Notes under the pieces: model-generated
Told to the model about the DNA's origin: nothing
Databases searched by the model: none
What the model saw: the letters and a program-made list of their open reading frames with translations, nothing else
In this document: positions 55,610 through 63,743 of the stretch, piece after piece
Layout of the letters: each line of letters begins with the position of its first letter
Numbering within the stretch: position 1 is the stretch's first letter
Position numbers and translations under genes: made by a program
Origin: Salinimicrobium sp963709775
GTDB lineage: Bacteria > Bacteroidota > Bacteroidia > Flavobacteriales > Flavobacteriaceae
NCBI GenBank assembly: GCA_963709775.1
Contig: CAVPXS010000009.1
Span: forward strand, 121,880-185,879
Reading direction: 5' to 3'
Length of the DNA: 64,000 bases

Positions 55610-56521
55610 CTACCGGTTTTTGCGCTCTGGAAAAAGAAGACGGTTTATAGCCCAAACGACGAGATCAGGATCGTCGCAGTGGATACAATGTCCTGCTTTA
55701 TTAGAGATTACATAAAGGCCATCGGGAGATTCTCGTATCCAATTAATAGAAGCTATCAGATTTTGGCGCCCAAGTGCCTCAAAATATTTATTTACATCAA
55801 ATGAAGGCTGTATAGAGTCCGGTACAGGGATATCTCCGCCGCGCTTACCAGCAGCTAAAAAAGCAACGGGAATTGTTGAAGTTGCAGGTACATCAGGATC
55901 CATATGTTTGTTATGAAGTTCGGCAATATATAATTGTCGAGCCTTGACAGGAGGGGGCGCATTAGCCATTAGTTTAATAACCATTTCAGAAAATTCTTCC
56001 ATCCCCGATTCCGTCACACCAATTTCCTTGAAGGCCGATAGGAATTCATTAACAGAGGGAGTAGGATCAATTAGTACAAGTCCTGTAACTTCATCAGGAT
56101 ATCGTCCAGCAAAGCCCCTAACCAGCCAACCGGCCCAGGAATGCCCCACTAAAATATAGGGTGGTTTGGCGTCAATAGCTTCAAGAACAGCATATAAACG
56201 TGCGTTCATAATTTCCAAAGTTGGTCGCTGTTCGTCCCATTCAGATTTTCCAAATCCGGGGGGATCATAAGCCACAACCGGGGCATTTTGAGCTACTTCA
56301 GTAAGTACTTTTCCCCAACCCGCAATTGGTACGGTTGATCCGCCATCAAATATGACCGTGGGGACTCCATTATCTAGGTGTTCCCAACCGGAGGTAAAAA
56401 CATTTATAGAATGGCCTTGAATTTCAATGATACGTTCCTCTTGTGCCTTGACAACCTTAGAATTGAAACAAAAAAATAAAAGAAGGAATAAAATCGGATT
56501 AAATTTGAACAATAGTTTCAT
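55610..56521 (-). CDS. Cassette 3: secreted alpha/beta hydrolase
   Basis: 303 residues with a signal peptide (LFKFNPILFLLLFFCFNSKV). Alpha/beta-hydrolase fold: the FDGGSTVPIAGWGKV oxyanion region, then nucleophile serine in LVGHSWAGWLVRGFAG, an aspartate in LVLIDPTPS, and a late histidine in NKAGHCIHCDDPD. It resembles proline iminopeptidase- and esterase-like hydrolases; the substrate is not decidable. It sits between sites d and c, with 178 bp of non-coding sequence after the stop, the longest gap in the array. Cassette ends pair 9 of 10. Confidence 0.85.
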   Translation of the reverse strand: MKLLFKFNPILFLLLFFCFNSKVVKAQEERIIEIQGHSINVFTSGWEHLDNGVPTVIFDGGSTVPIAGWGKVLTEVAQNAPVVAYDPPGFGKSEWDEQRPTLEIMNARLYAVLEAIDAKPPYILVGHSWAGWLVRGFAGRYPDEVTGLVLIDPTPSVNEFLSAFKEIGVTESGMEEFSEMVIKLMANAPPPVKARQLYIAELHNKHMDPDVPATSTIPVAFLAAGKRGGDIPVPDSIQPSFDVNKYFEALGRQNLIASINWIRESPDGLYVISNKAGHCIHCDDPDLVVWAINRLLFPERKNR

Positions 56522-56761
56522 AAGACTAAATCTAAAGCCTCTGATAAATTACTGAATATCAGATATTCGTGTGATTCAATTTATTACATTTTTCCGGGAT
56601 TTCTTAGTCTTGTTTAAAGAAAATTGATTTCCTCTAATGCAACATAATAAAAGTTCTAAAAAAAGTCTTAACTATTCTTTCTCCAATGCAGAACTGCGGT
56701 TGAACCAAACATCCACCTTTCTCAAAATTGGCAAAAATGGTAAGGTTTTTTCTTGAATGTG

Positions 56762-56890
56762 TTGTAATGTACCGAATAAAACAGTGCGAGTTGGAGAGCT
56801 TGATTGTCCGCAGGACAATCAAGCGTTGCGAGCGAGCACAGAGTTTCGATTGAAGACTGGTTTAAGCATTGTTTATATACAGTGTTGGCT
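56762..56890 (-). other. attC site d
   Basis: Left core TTGTAAT, right core GTTGGCT. The inner hairpin CTTGATTGTCC-GC-AGGACAATCAAG is almost perfect and shared with site e. The right core begins eight bases before the cassette 4 stop. Confidence 0.82.
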
Positions 56891-56898
56891 ATTGTTTT

Positions 56899-58554
56899 TC
56901 ATTGCTCCGATAATTGCATTTCTCTTGCTAGCACTGTATCATCCTCCAGAGAAAGAATCCTAATAAAATATTCTCCCAATGGCAATACCAATTCGATCGT
57001 ATTTTCTGTTGAAACCTTTTCTAGTGAAGATGATATTGGAACTGCCTTAGATTTAAAAGAATTATACTCGTTCAACTGATAAACATTTACTAAAAGATTT
57101 TCACTTGCATATTCGCTTAAAATTTCGTCTTTTATTTTCATCTTTTTTAGTTCGGAACCCGAAAAGATTTCTTCCAGTGCGGGTTCTAAATTATTTATAA
57201 TGAAAAAATCAACAGGTCTCCTTTCCAGCTTCTTAATGTTTCTAACGTCATCAAAGGGTATCATCACGAGTTCATCCCCAATTTCTGAAACTACATCAAC
57301 CTGATTAACTGTCAAAGGATTGATATTCGTCAATTCCTTTAAATGAACTGCCATACTCTTACCTCTAACTGTTGCCTCCTCAATAATATGATCCAAACCG
57401 GCATAAACAAAGACTTTGGCATCTGAAACGGTATTTAAAAGATCAGCCAAATTTTGAGCTTGTCCTAACTCTCGATTTACATCTTTATCATAACTTTCAT
57501 ATTCCATTATTTCAAAACCTAATTCTCTTGCTTTTCTTATGAAATGGCCAAAGTAGGTTTCCCTAGTATAATATCCAGAAGAAAAAGTCGGAAAGCCTTT
57601 ATCATTTATAATAGAATCCTGGTTCTTGAAAAGTGCTTCCAATGCGAGGTGTGTATACCCCTTTGCCTTGAGCGGCTCTAGAAGTTTATAACCTAATAAC
57701 CTGTGTTTAGGATACCAATGATTTTCGTTAAGCATTAGGACACGCGTATCTTCAGACAGAACAGCCACATTCTCTAGCACATCGGCGTTTTTTACTACCT
57801 CCGGCTTTATCAATTGTGTATCTAAAGCATCCTCAAGATATTCTATCCTGTTAATTTCAAATTCTCTGATCAGTTTGCCATGTTCAGGATTTTTCTGCAT
57901 AAAAGAGTTCACCGTCGCTAAGAATTGGAATTGCATCCACTCGTTCTGATCAGTCGAAGGAACAGGTGCTTCCTTTAGTTTATGTCTGGTTTTAAGATAA
58001 TTTGGATTTTCTCTATTTGATGCAAAAATTTTGGAGTACGAAAGTTCTTCTTCAAAATCTGCATCAAAGATTAGATCTCTCATTAGATGTGCACCATCTT
58101 TTCTTATTGACACGGTACTTTCATTATCTGAGAATGCATTTAATAAAAGATATGCAATCTTTTTTCCCGCAGTTTTTTTATACAGGACTCTGTTATTGAT
58201 GGTATCTTCTAAAACTAATTTAATGCTTTCAGCACGATATGGAGCTTTTCTTACATCTTTAATAAAGAGCATTACTTCGTAATCAGGATTAAGATTAGTT
58301 GATCCATATGCCAATAGATCACCAGGACTAACTTCTTTTAAATCCTTAATTGTATTTTTAATTTTCTTTTTATCAATTTTCTCTAGTTCTTCAAACTGAA
58401 CATCTCCAAAATATTCAAACCTAATATTCAAAGGGTCATTGTATAAAATACTCCCATCAAAGTAATTATGCTTACTTAAAGGATGATGTGTCTGGCAGGA
58501 GGTAAAAGGAACAAAAAGAAGTAGTCCCAATTTCATAGCAAAAGATGTTCTCAT
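56899..58554 (-). CDS. Cassette 4: ChaN/EreA-like lipoprotein
   Basis: 551 residues, lipoprotein signal (LLLFVPFTSC). The middle (about 255-420) reads VLMLNENHWYPKHRLLGYKL, HLALEALFKNQDS, EIMEYESYDKDVNRELGQAQ and VFVYAGLDHIIEE, a spaced set of E-H, E, E and H residues like those of the erythromycin-esterase/ChaN/TIKI-type superfamily, but I could not place it in one family. The N-terminal 230 residues are unassigned. It would be anchored in an outer or inner membrane. It is the largest cassette protein here. Cassette ends pair 8 of 10. Confidence 0.75.
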   Translation of the reverse strand: MRTSFAMKLGLLLFVPFTSCQTHHPLSKHNYFDGSILYNDPLNIRFEYFGDVQFEELEKIDKKKIKNTIKDLKEVSPGDLLAYGSTNLNPDYEVMLFIKDVRKAPYRAESIKLVLEDTINNRVLYKKTAGKKIAYLLLNAFSDNESTVSIRKDGAHLMRDLIFDADFEEELSYSKIFASNRENPNYLKTRHKLKEAPVPSTDQNEWMQFQFLATVNSFMQKNPEHGKLIREFEINRIEYLEDALDTQLIKPEVVKNADVLENVAVLSEDTRVLMLNENHWYPKHRLLGYKLLEPLKAKGYTHLALEALFKNQDSIINDKGFPTFSSGYYTRETYFGHFIRKARELGFEIMEYESYDKDVNRELGQAQNLADLLNTVSDAKVFVYAGLDHIIEEATVRGKSMAVHLKELTNINPLTVNQVDVVSEIGDELVMIPFDDVRNIKKLERRPVDFFIINNLEPALEEIFSGSELKKMKIKDEILSEYASENLLVNVYQLNEYNSFKSKAVPISSSLEKVSTENTIELVLPLGEYFIRILSLEDDTVLAREMQLSEQ

Positions 58555-58634
58555 AAGAGGTCCTGTCTGGTTTTAGATCAATGATGATCGCCAATGTAAC
58601 TAAAATATTAGTTACAAACAAAAACTCGAATATT

Positions 58635-58766
58635 TGCCAACATCCCGTATAAAAAATAGTGCGAGCTGGCGAGCTTGATTGTCCGCAGGACAATCAAGCG
58701 TTGAAAGTGAGCCACGGAGTTTCAATTCGAGACTAACTTAAGCATTGTTTTTATACGTTGTTACCC
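58635..58766 (-). other. attC site e
   Basis: Left core TGCCAAC, right core GTTACCC. Same inner hairpin as site d (CTTGATTGTCC-GC-AGGACAATCAAG); outer arms ATAAAAAATAGTGC and GCATTGTTTTTAT pair. Confidence 0.85.
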
Positions 58767-58825
58767 TCTTTTGCGACACATTCGAGTAAGAGGGTCGGGG
58801 TTTCTAAAACAAAATGCATGATCTT

Positions 58826-59582
58826 CTATATATTTCCCTCTTTTTGAAAAAAATCAATTATTTCCTTTTGATTTAAAAGATCTTCTGTGGATTTTTTTAG
58901 TGAAAGAGATGTCATTTGAGGAGATTTGATCTGTAGAGATCTTAAGGTTTTATCTTTTTGTGGTGCAATGAGAATAGTTTTTCCAAAATTTAAATTGTAA
59001 AGTCTTGTGTTTACAATAGCGAAAGCATCATTCTCGGCTGTTTGGAATGCTAAATAATCAATTCTGTTGCTTTGTGTTTTAATAAAACCTTGTCCTAAAT
59101 AATCGGGATGATTTCTAGAAAGAACTGCACTCTGATGTAGTGCATAATTTTCATTGTCAGTGGTATCTGTTAGTACTATGATTTGAAAGAACACATCATC
59201 TTTTTTGTCGTTTAGTCTATTCTTATTCAATTCATTTTTCTCAACAATAAAGCTATCCATTATAAGTGTTTTATCATTTATTTGAAACTTACCAGGTTTA
59301 TTACCTACTCCTATTGAAACTTTCTTTTCCCAGAATATCGTAATCAGGAACTGGAAATGCACCAAGTTCAAAGGGTCCAAGATCCATTAGACCGACCATT
59401 TGCTTATCAGTTTCTAATAGTTCGTAATCCCACGTAGTTGAGTCCTGAATATTTTTTAAATGATTTGTCCTCTTAGTACTCGTCCAAGAATTGGAATTAT
59501 CAGTGTCATTTTTCATGGCAGGCTTTGTTGAACAACTGCTAAGGAGGATGGTAAATAGAATTAAAATGATTTTGGTTTTCAT
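58826..59582 (-). pseudogene. Cassette 5b: small lipoprotein with +1 frameshift
   Basis: The first frame gives a lipoprotein signal (IILILFTILLSSC) and a soluble start DYELLETDKQMVGLMDLGPF; the second frame continues VSIGVGNKPGKFQINDKTL to the stop at 58826. Dropping one A in the GAAAGT stretch near 59320 joins GKE to VSIGVG. The total is about 240 residues, secreted and unrecognised. It follows the TlpA-like gene in the same cassette after a 110-bp spacer with no attC signature, so this is a two-gene cassette. Confidence 0.65.
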
Positions 59583-59692
59583 GATGTTATTATTTGTTTT
59601 ATGAATATTCTAAAATAGAGTTTAATTGGGATTAGGTGATTTGACAGAACAGGTCTCTCATTTTTTTTAAATCATTTCTTTCTATAAAATTC

Positions 59693-60760
59693 TCAAGACT
59701 TAAGATAGTTTTCTAGTTCTTCTATGGAAGGATTTTTGGCAATCACCTGACCATTTTCATTTAATAAGAAAGAAGTCGGGAAAACAGAAATTTTTTCTCG
59801 GGAAGCAATAATTGCATCTTTATCTAAGTAATTTTGCCAGGGATATTCCTTGATTTTTAAAGTATTTTGCCATCTTTCAATATTTCTGGTTTGATCTGTT
59901 GAGATTGCGATTACTTCAAAACCCTCAGAATGGTACCTGCTATAAAGCTTTCGCATTTCTTCAAATTTTTTGATACACGGGCTGCAGGAATGAAACCAAA
60001 AATCTACTAAAGTGTAATTTTTTCCTAACGTAGGATTTGCATCTTTAAGATCCTCAGTTTTTAAAGACAGAGATGGAAACTGGTTTCCCATTCGAATTGT
60101 AAAGTTGTTCAACTCGGTATTTGCAATAGTCCAAATCTTTTCTTTTTTGACTGAGCTAGAAAAATTCTGAAGGGTGTTGTGGAGTACCTTAGAATATCCG
60201 CCTTCATTCATTCGGTCAATTGCAAACCATAAACCTACGTAGGAGTCAGGATTTTGCCGTACATACTCCAGTAATTTTTGATCGAATTCCTCAGAATCTC
60301 CATAGTATAAATTAGAAAATTCGAATTGTTTACAGTCATATTCTGGCAACAAGAAAGGCAGGAACTTTTCCTGAAATTCAGCTTGGGTAGGGCCATTAAC
60401 TTTACTGCATTCTCCTAATGAATCTATAGTAATAGAGTTTGTTTCTTGATCAAGAAAATAAAAACCAGCCCGTCTAGGAATCTTATTGGCTTCACTATGA
60501 AAGTTCACCCGGTACATTTGAGGATAAGTTAGTTCATTTTCTAACTTAAATTTCTGGCTATTGATAGCTCCTGCAAATTTTGGTTGTTGATAATAATTAG
60601 TATTTAACCTTCCCCTGGACAAGAAGATCGTGTCATTGTTTGTGAAATTTTCTACCGTAAACCCTAACAATGATTCAGATGTTTTTTTGTGGTTTTCTTG
60701 GCAAGCTACTATGGTAAGAATTAGGACGACCCCGAGGAGACAGTTATAAAGTTTTAGCAT
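59693..60760 (-). CDS. Cassette 5a: TlpA-like thioredoxin lipoprotein with DUF4369-like domain
   Basis: 355 residues, lipoprotein signal (VVLILTIVAC). The N-terminal half (DTIFLSRGRLNTNYYQQPKF) resembles DUF4369; the C-terminal AhpC/TSA-like thioredoxin domain has VDFWFHSCSPCIKKFEEM with a CSPC redox pair and PTSFLLNENGQVIAKNPS. This arrangement is common in Bacteroidota and handles disulfides in the periplasm. It is the first gene after the cassette start at site f, with an 82-bp leader. Confidence 0.85.
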   Translation of the reverse strand: MLKLYNCLLGVVLILTIVACQENHKKTSESLLGFTVENFTNNDTIFLSRGRLNTNYYQQPKFAGAINSQKFKLENELTYPQMYRVNFHSEANKIPRRAGFYFLDQETNSITIDSLGECSKVNGPTQAEFQEKFLPFLLPEYDCKQFEFSNLYYGDSEEFDQKLLEYVRQNPDSYVGLWFAIDRMNEGGYSKVLHNTLQNFSSSVKKEKIWTIANTELNNFTIRMGNQFPSLSLKTEDLKDANPTLGKNYTLVDFWFHSCSPCIKKFEEMRKLYSRYHSEGFEVIAISTDQTRNIERWQNTLKIKEYPWQNYLDKDAIIASREKISVFPTSFLLNENGQVIAKNPSIEELENYLKS

Positions 60761-60842
60761 ATTTATAATGATTAGATTAGCAAAAATTTAATTAATTTCC
60801 TTTAAATCAATTTCACTCTTTTGTTTGATCCGGAGCAAGTGA

Positions 60843-60971
60843 GGGTAACGTCCCGAATAACACAAGTGCGGATTGGGGAACGGAATTTATCTTTTTGATT
60901 ACTTTTCTTAAAGGTACTCAAAAATGCCATTTTTGACTGGTCTGCCGCATTTGTGTTAACCGTTGTTACGT
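60843..60971 (-). other. attC site f
   Basis: Left core GGGTAAC, right core GTTACGT. Boxes AATAACACAAGTGCGG and CCGCATTTGTGTTA pair strongly. The inner region holds the palindrome TCAAAAATGCCATTTTTGA (60918-60936). Its left core matches cassette 5's other end (9 of 10). Confidence 0.87.
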
Positions 60972-61538
60972 TTTTATTCCACTTAATACTAGTCCGTAAA
61001 TTAAAAATAGGAAAAACGAAAAATAAAAGATCTTTGATGATTTATAAATTCGGGATATAAAAATCCAACAGTAACTAAAAATGAATATGGGAACTATAAA
61101 AAGTAAAATTCCCACTTCACTTTTAATTTTGTAATCTATATAATGAAATTCAATATAGAATTGAAGAAGACGGGAGATTGAAAAGAGAACAAATCCGAAA
61201 ATGAATAAAGAGTTTGTATGTGCGAACCTATTGATCCTTGTCTCTCGTATATTTTTTAAAGTGGGTTTACTTGTCCATAGATAGCTCGTAAAGCTAAATC
61301 CCAAACTAATCGAAAAGAGGCTCCAGAAATATGAGTAATAAAAGTCCGGTTTTTCGCTGAACGTTGTAGGCCAATATCCGTTGCCCATTGCCGCCATAAC
61401 CTCGCTCATTTTTATTAAGTTAAGAAAAAACTGGTCTAAAATCAGGCTGAATATCACTCCCACACCTATTCCGGCACAAAATCGGAAATATCCTATCTGC
61501 TCAATATCAAAATAAGATTTATGTCTATTTGATTTCAA
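60966..61538 (-). CDS. Cassette 6: four-helix membrane protein
   Basis: 190 residues, not recognised. It has hydrophobic helices at about 18-38 (FCAGIGVGVIFSLILDQFF), 68-85, 105-127 and 140-185 with short loops. The start codon lies 28 bp from the site g core, and the TAA stop is the ACGTAAC core of site f, so the attC supplies the stop codon. Low sequence complexity limits family assignment. Confidence 0.75.
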   Translation of the reverse strand: MKSNRHKSYFDIEQIGYFRFCAGIGVGVIFSLILDQFFLNLIKMSEVMAAMGNGYWPTTFSEKPDFYYSYFWSLFSISLGFSFTSYLWTSKPTLKNIRETRINRFAHTNSLFIFGFVLFSISRLLQFYIEFHYIDYKIKSEVGILLFIVPIFIFSYCWIFISRIYKSSKIFYFSFFLFLIYGLVLSGIKT

Positions 61539-61559
61539 CGAAATGTTTTTTCAAATGTG

Positions 61560-61690
61560 AGGTACCGTCCCGAATAAAGCAAGTTGCGGTTTAGGAGACA
61601 GGGATTATCAATTAAACACTTTTTTTGAAGGGGAGTCAAAAATGCCACTTTCGACAGGTATTCCGCAATTGGTGTTATTCATTGTTAGCT
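61560..61690 (-). other. attC site g
   Basis: Left core AGGTACC (diverged), right core GTTAGCT. Boxes AAAGCAAGTTGCGG and CCGCAATTGGTGTT pair. It contains TCAAAAATGCCACTTTCGA, a weaker copy of the inner palindrome. Confidence 0.85.
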
Positions 61691-62564
61691 ACCGTATTAA
61701 TTCACTAATTCTACGAATAGCCTCGTCAGGATGCTCTTTTAAAGTCATAATATGCTTTGTGTCCGTAACCCAAAATTCCTTTGGCTCCTTAGCTGCTTCA
61801 TACAAATTTTCCCCTTGTTTAAAAGAAACATCACGATCCGATTGGCTGTGAATAATTAACTTGGGAGTATTAGAGATTTCTTTAATATCACGAACAGCTA
61901 CGTATTCCTGATTAAAATTCTCTGGGTTCTTTCTAGCTTTCTCCTTCAAAAAATCTACTGGGGCGTAGTCAATGGCCATTTGTTGAGCAGACTGGATACT
62001 TCCATCCAAAACAAGGGCATCGATTTCGTTTTGATTATCGGCCGTTATTTTTATTGCGAGTTGGCCTCCAAGTGAGGTTCCGTAAACTATTATTTTTAAA
62101 CTGTCAGACTTCGTTTTATTTTTAAAGTCTGCAAAAGCAACTTCTGTATCTTTTAACACTCCTTTATATCCTGGTTTACCAGTCGAATTTCCATAACCTC
62201 GCCAATCCACTGCGTATACTCCATATCCATTCTCCACAAGAGGCTTAATCAGGACTTTATATTTACTTACATTTCCGCCTGCACCGTGAATGAAAAATAT
62301 ATTTCCTTTAGACGCCTTTGTGGTCGGTTCAAAATAGTAGGTGTAAATGTCCAGTGAATCTTCTATTGAGAGAACTTTCTCAGAATATTTTAAATCATTC
62401 ATATCTTCCATTTCCTTGACTGGAAAATAATAGAGCTTTGATTCATCATTGTCCACTATAGCTTTTATCATAGGGTCAGCTTGATAAAAATAAAATCCTG
62501 CACCAGCGGTTAATACAACTAACAAGAGAATAATTATTCCGAAGATTTTTAATGCTTTTTTCAT
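61689..62564 (-). CDS. Cassette 7: membrane-anchored alpha/beta hydrolase
   Basis: 291 residues with an N-terminal anchor (KIFGIIILLLVVLTAGAGFYF). Hydrolase motifs: FIHGAGGNVSKY oxyanion segment, VDWRGYGNSTGKPGY, nucleophile in YGTSLGGQLAIKI, an aspartate in SQSDRDVSF, and a histidine in TDTKHIMTL. It resembles BAAT/serine-aminopeptidase-like hydrolases (Abhydrolase family). The TAG stop is inside the core AGCTAAC of site g. The cassette start and the attC core are exact complements over 10 bases. Confidence 0.87.
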   Translation of the reverse strand: MKKALKIFGIIILLLVVLTAGAGFYFYQADPMIKAIVDNDESKLYYFPVKEMEDMNDLKYSEKVLSIEDSLDIYTYYFEPTTKASKGNIFFIHGAGGNVSKYKVLIKPLVENGYGVYAVDWRGYGNSTGKPGYKGVLKDTEVAFADFKNKTKSDSLKIIVYGTSLGGQLAIKITADNQNEIDALVLDGSIQSAQQMAIDYAPVDFLKEKARKNPENFNQEYVAVRDIKEISNTPKLIIHSQSDRDVSFKQGENLYEAAKEPKEFWVTDTKHIMTLKEHPDEAIRRISELIR

Positions 62565-62585
62565 CTTTGTGGTTTGTTATATGGT

Positions 62586-62717
62586 AGCTAACGTCCCGGC
62601 TATCAAAAGTGGCGTGTAGGGAAGAATTCACTTTCAGTTGAACCGGCTGTTTCATATGGAAATAAATGTAGGAAAATAGTTCTCATAAAAGCCATTTTTG
62701 GATAGCCATTGTTGTGA
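62586..62717 (-). other. attC site h
   Basis: Left core AGCTAAC (62586-62592), right core GTTGTGA. Boxes GGCTATCAAAAGTGG and CCATTTTTGGATAGCC pair. Confidence 0.85.
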
Positions 62718-62736
62718 ATAGTGCTTTCTTAGGTAG

Positions 62737-63579
62737 CTATAACAATTTACTAATTGTTCTAATAAAAGCTTCATTCCATTTTTTATAATCATGTCCACCA
62801 GCATATTCTTCCAGTTCGATGAAAGATTTAGAATCTTTATATTTTTTGGCAATATCCTGTGATTCCTTTTTAAATACGAAGCTTTCTTCATCTCCATATT
62901 GTAAATATAAGTCAGGATAGTTCTTCTCTTCGTGCCATTCATTTCGTTCAACATTGGATCCTAATGTCGAATAGCAAATATAGGTTCCTATTACATCAGG
63001 ATATTTATTCAGTAGATTGGCACCAAATCCGGCTCCATTAGAAACTCCATAGAAGAATCTATTTTCTTTATGAGGATTTTGATTCAGTTCTTTTTCAACT
63101 TGAGGAATCAATTCATCTTTAAAGTATAGTAAATGGTTCTCAAATCTTTTAGAAAGATCAGGGTCAGATGTTTGGAACTTAAAAGATTCTACATATTCAA
63201 AGTTTCTATAATCAATATTAATTTTTTCACCATCACGCGCATTTGTCGTGCTAAACGCGACTTTCCGATTCGAATGAGAAGCTATATAAATTGCAGGTTT
63301 TATGACCTTATTGTCAATAAGTGAATCCAGTGTTACTTTATAAAAATTGTTTTCTAATGAGGTAGATCCGTCAGGTGCATAAATTATTGGATACTGTTGC
63401 TGTTTACTAAACCCTTTTGGCAGGTACACATTATGTTTGCGATATTCTCCCAAATTTTTGCTGAAAATCGAATCAGTATAATAGCGGGAATCCGTCAATG
63501 CATTCATCTTTTTCGTCTGGAAGGAAAAAAAGATTGATACTAACAACGTTAGAAATAATATTTGGTACAACTTGTTCAT
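62737..63579 (-). CDS. Cassette 8: secreted esterase-D-like protein
   Basis: 280 residues with a signal-like start (NKLYQILFLTLLVSIFFSF). Esterase family PF00756-type: RKHNVYLPKGFSKQQQYPII, IYAPDGSTSLENNFY, nucleophile in FYGVSNGAGFGANLL (GVSNG), DLYLQYGDEESF and EEYAGGHDYKKWNEAF with the catalytic histidine. The same fold serves ferric-siderophore and other ester hydrolases; the substrate is unknown. It begins about 10 bp from the diverged core of site i. Confidence 0.85.
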   Translation of the reverse strand: MNKLYQILFLTLLVSIFFSFQTKKMNALTDSRYYTDSIFSKNLGEYRKHNVYLPKGFSKQQQYPIIYAPDGSTSLENNFYKVTLDSLIDNKVIKPAIYIASHSNRKVAFSTTNARDGEKINIDYRNFEYVESFKFQTSDPDLSKRFENHLLYFKDELIPQVEKELNQNPHKENRFFYGVSNGAGFGANLLNKYPDVIGTYICYSTLGSNVERNEWHEEKNYPDLYLQYGDEESFVFKKESQDIAKKYKDSKSFIELEEYAGGHDYKKWNEAFIRTISKLL

Positions 63580-63588
63580 TGGTTCTAT

Positions 63589-63704
63589 TCAGGCATGTTC
63601 GTTAAGGCACATAGTTTACAAAGTTAAAGTCACATGCTTTACACTAGATTCTGACTTAGTCTAATTGATACTTGTTTAAGCATTGTTTTTATACGTTGTT
63701 GCCA
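63589..63704 (-). other. attC site i (degenerate left half)
   Basis: The right half ACTTGTTTAAGCATTG with TTTTTATACG and core GTTGCCA matches sites d and e. The left half is diverged; TATTCAGGCA near 63586 only partly matches the expected TATTCACAAC. Confidence 0.55.
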
Positions 63705-63743
63705 CACGTTTTTTCTTGAGATTAGCAATATTTATTTTTGACA

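Noticed and set aside
56634..57079. Several short frames (56634-56822 on -, 56757-56963 and 56804-57079 on +) over site d
   Set aside because: They translate the attC hairpin or the antisense of the cassette 4 gene and have no protein-like pattern.
58472..58693. 73-aa minus-strand frame
   Set aside because: It translates attC site e and the start of cassette 4 in the wrong phase.
62652..62954. 100-aa minus-strand frame
   Set aside because: It overlaps the esterase-D-like gene in another phase and attC site h; the esterase frame has clear motifs.
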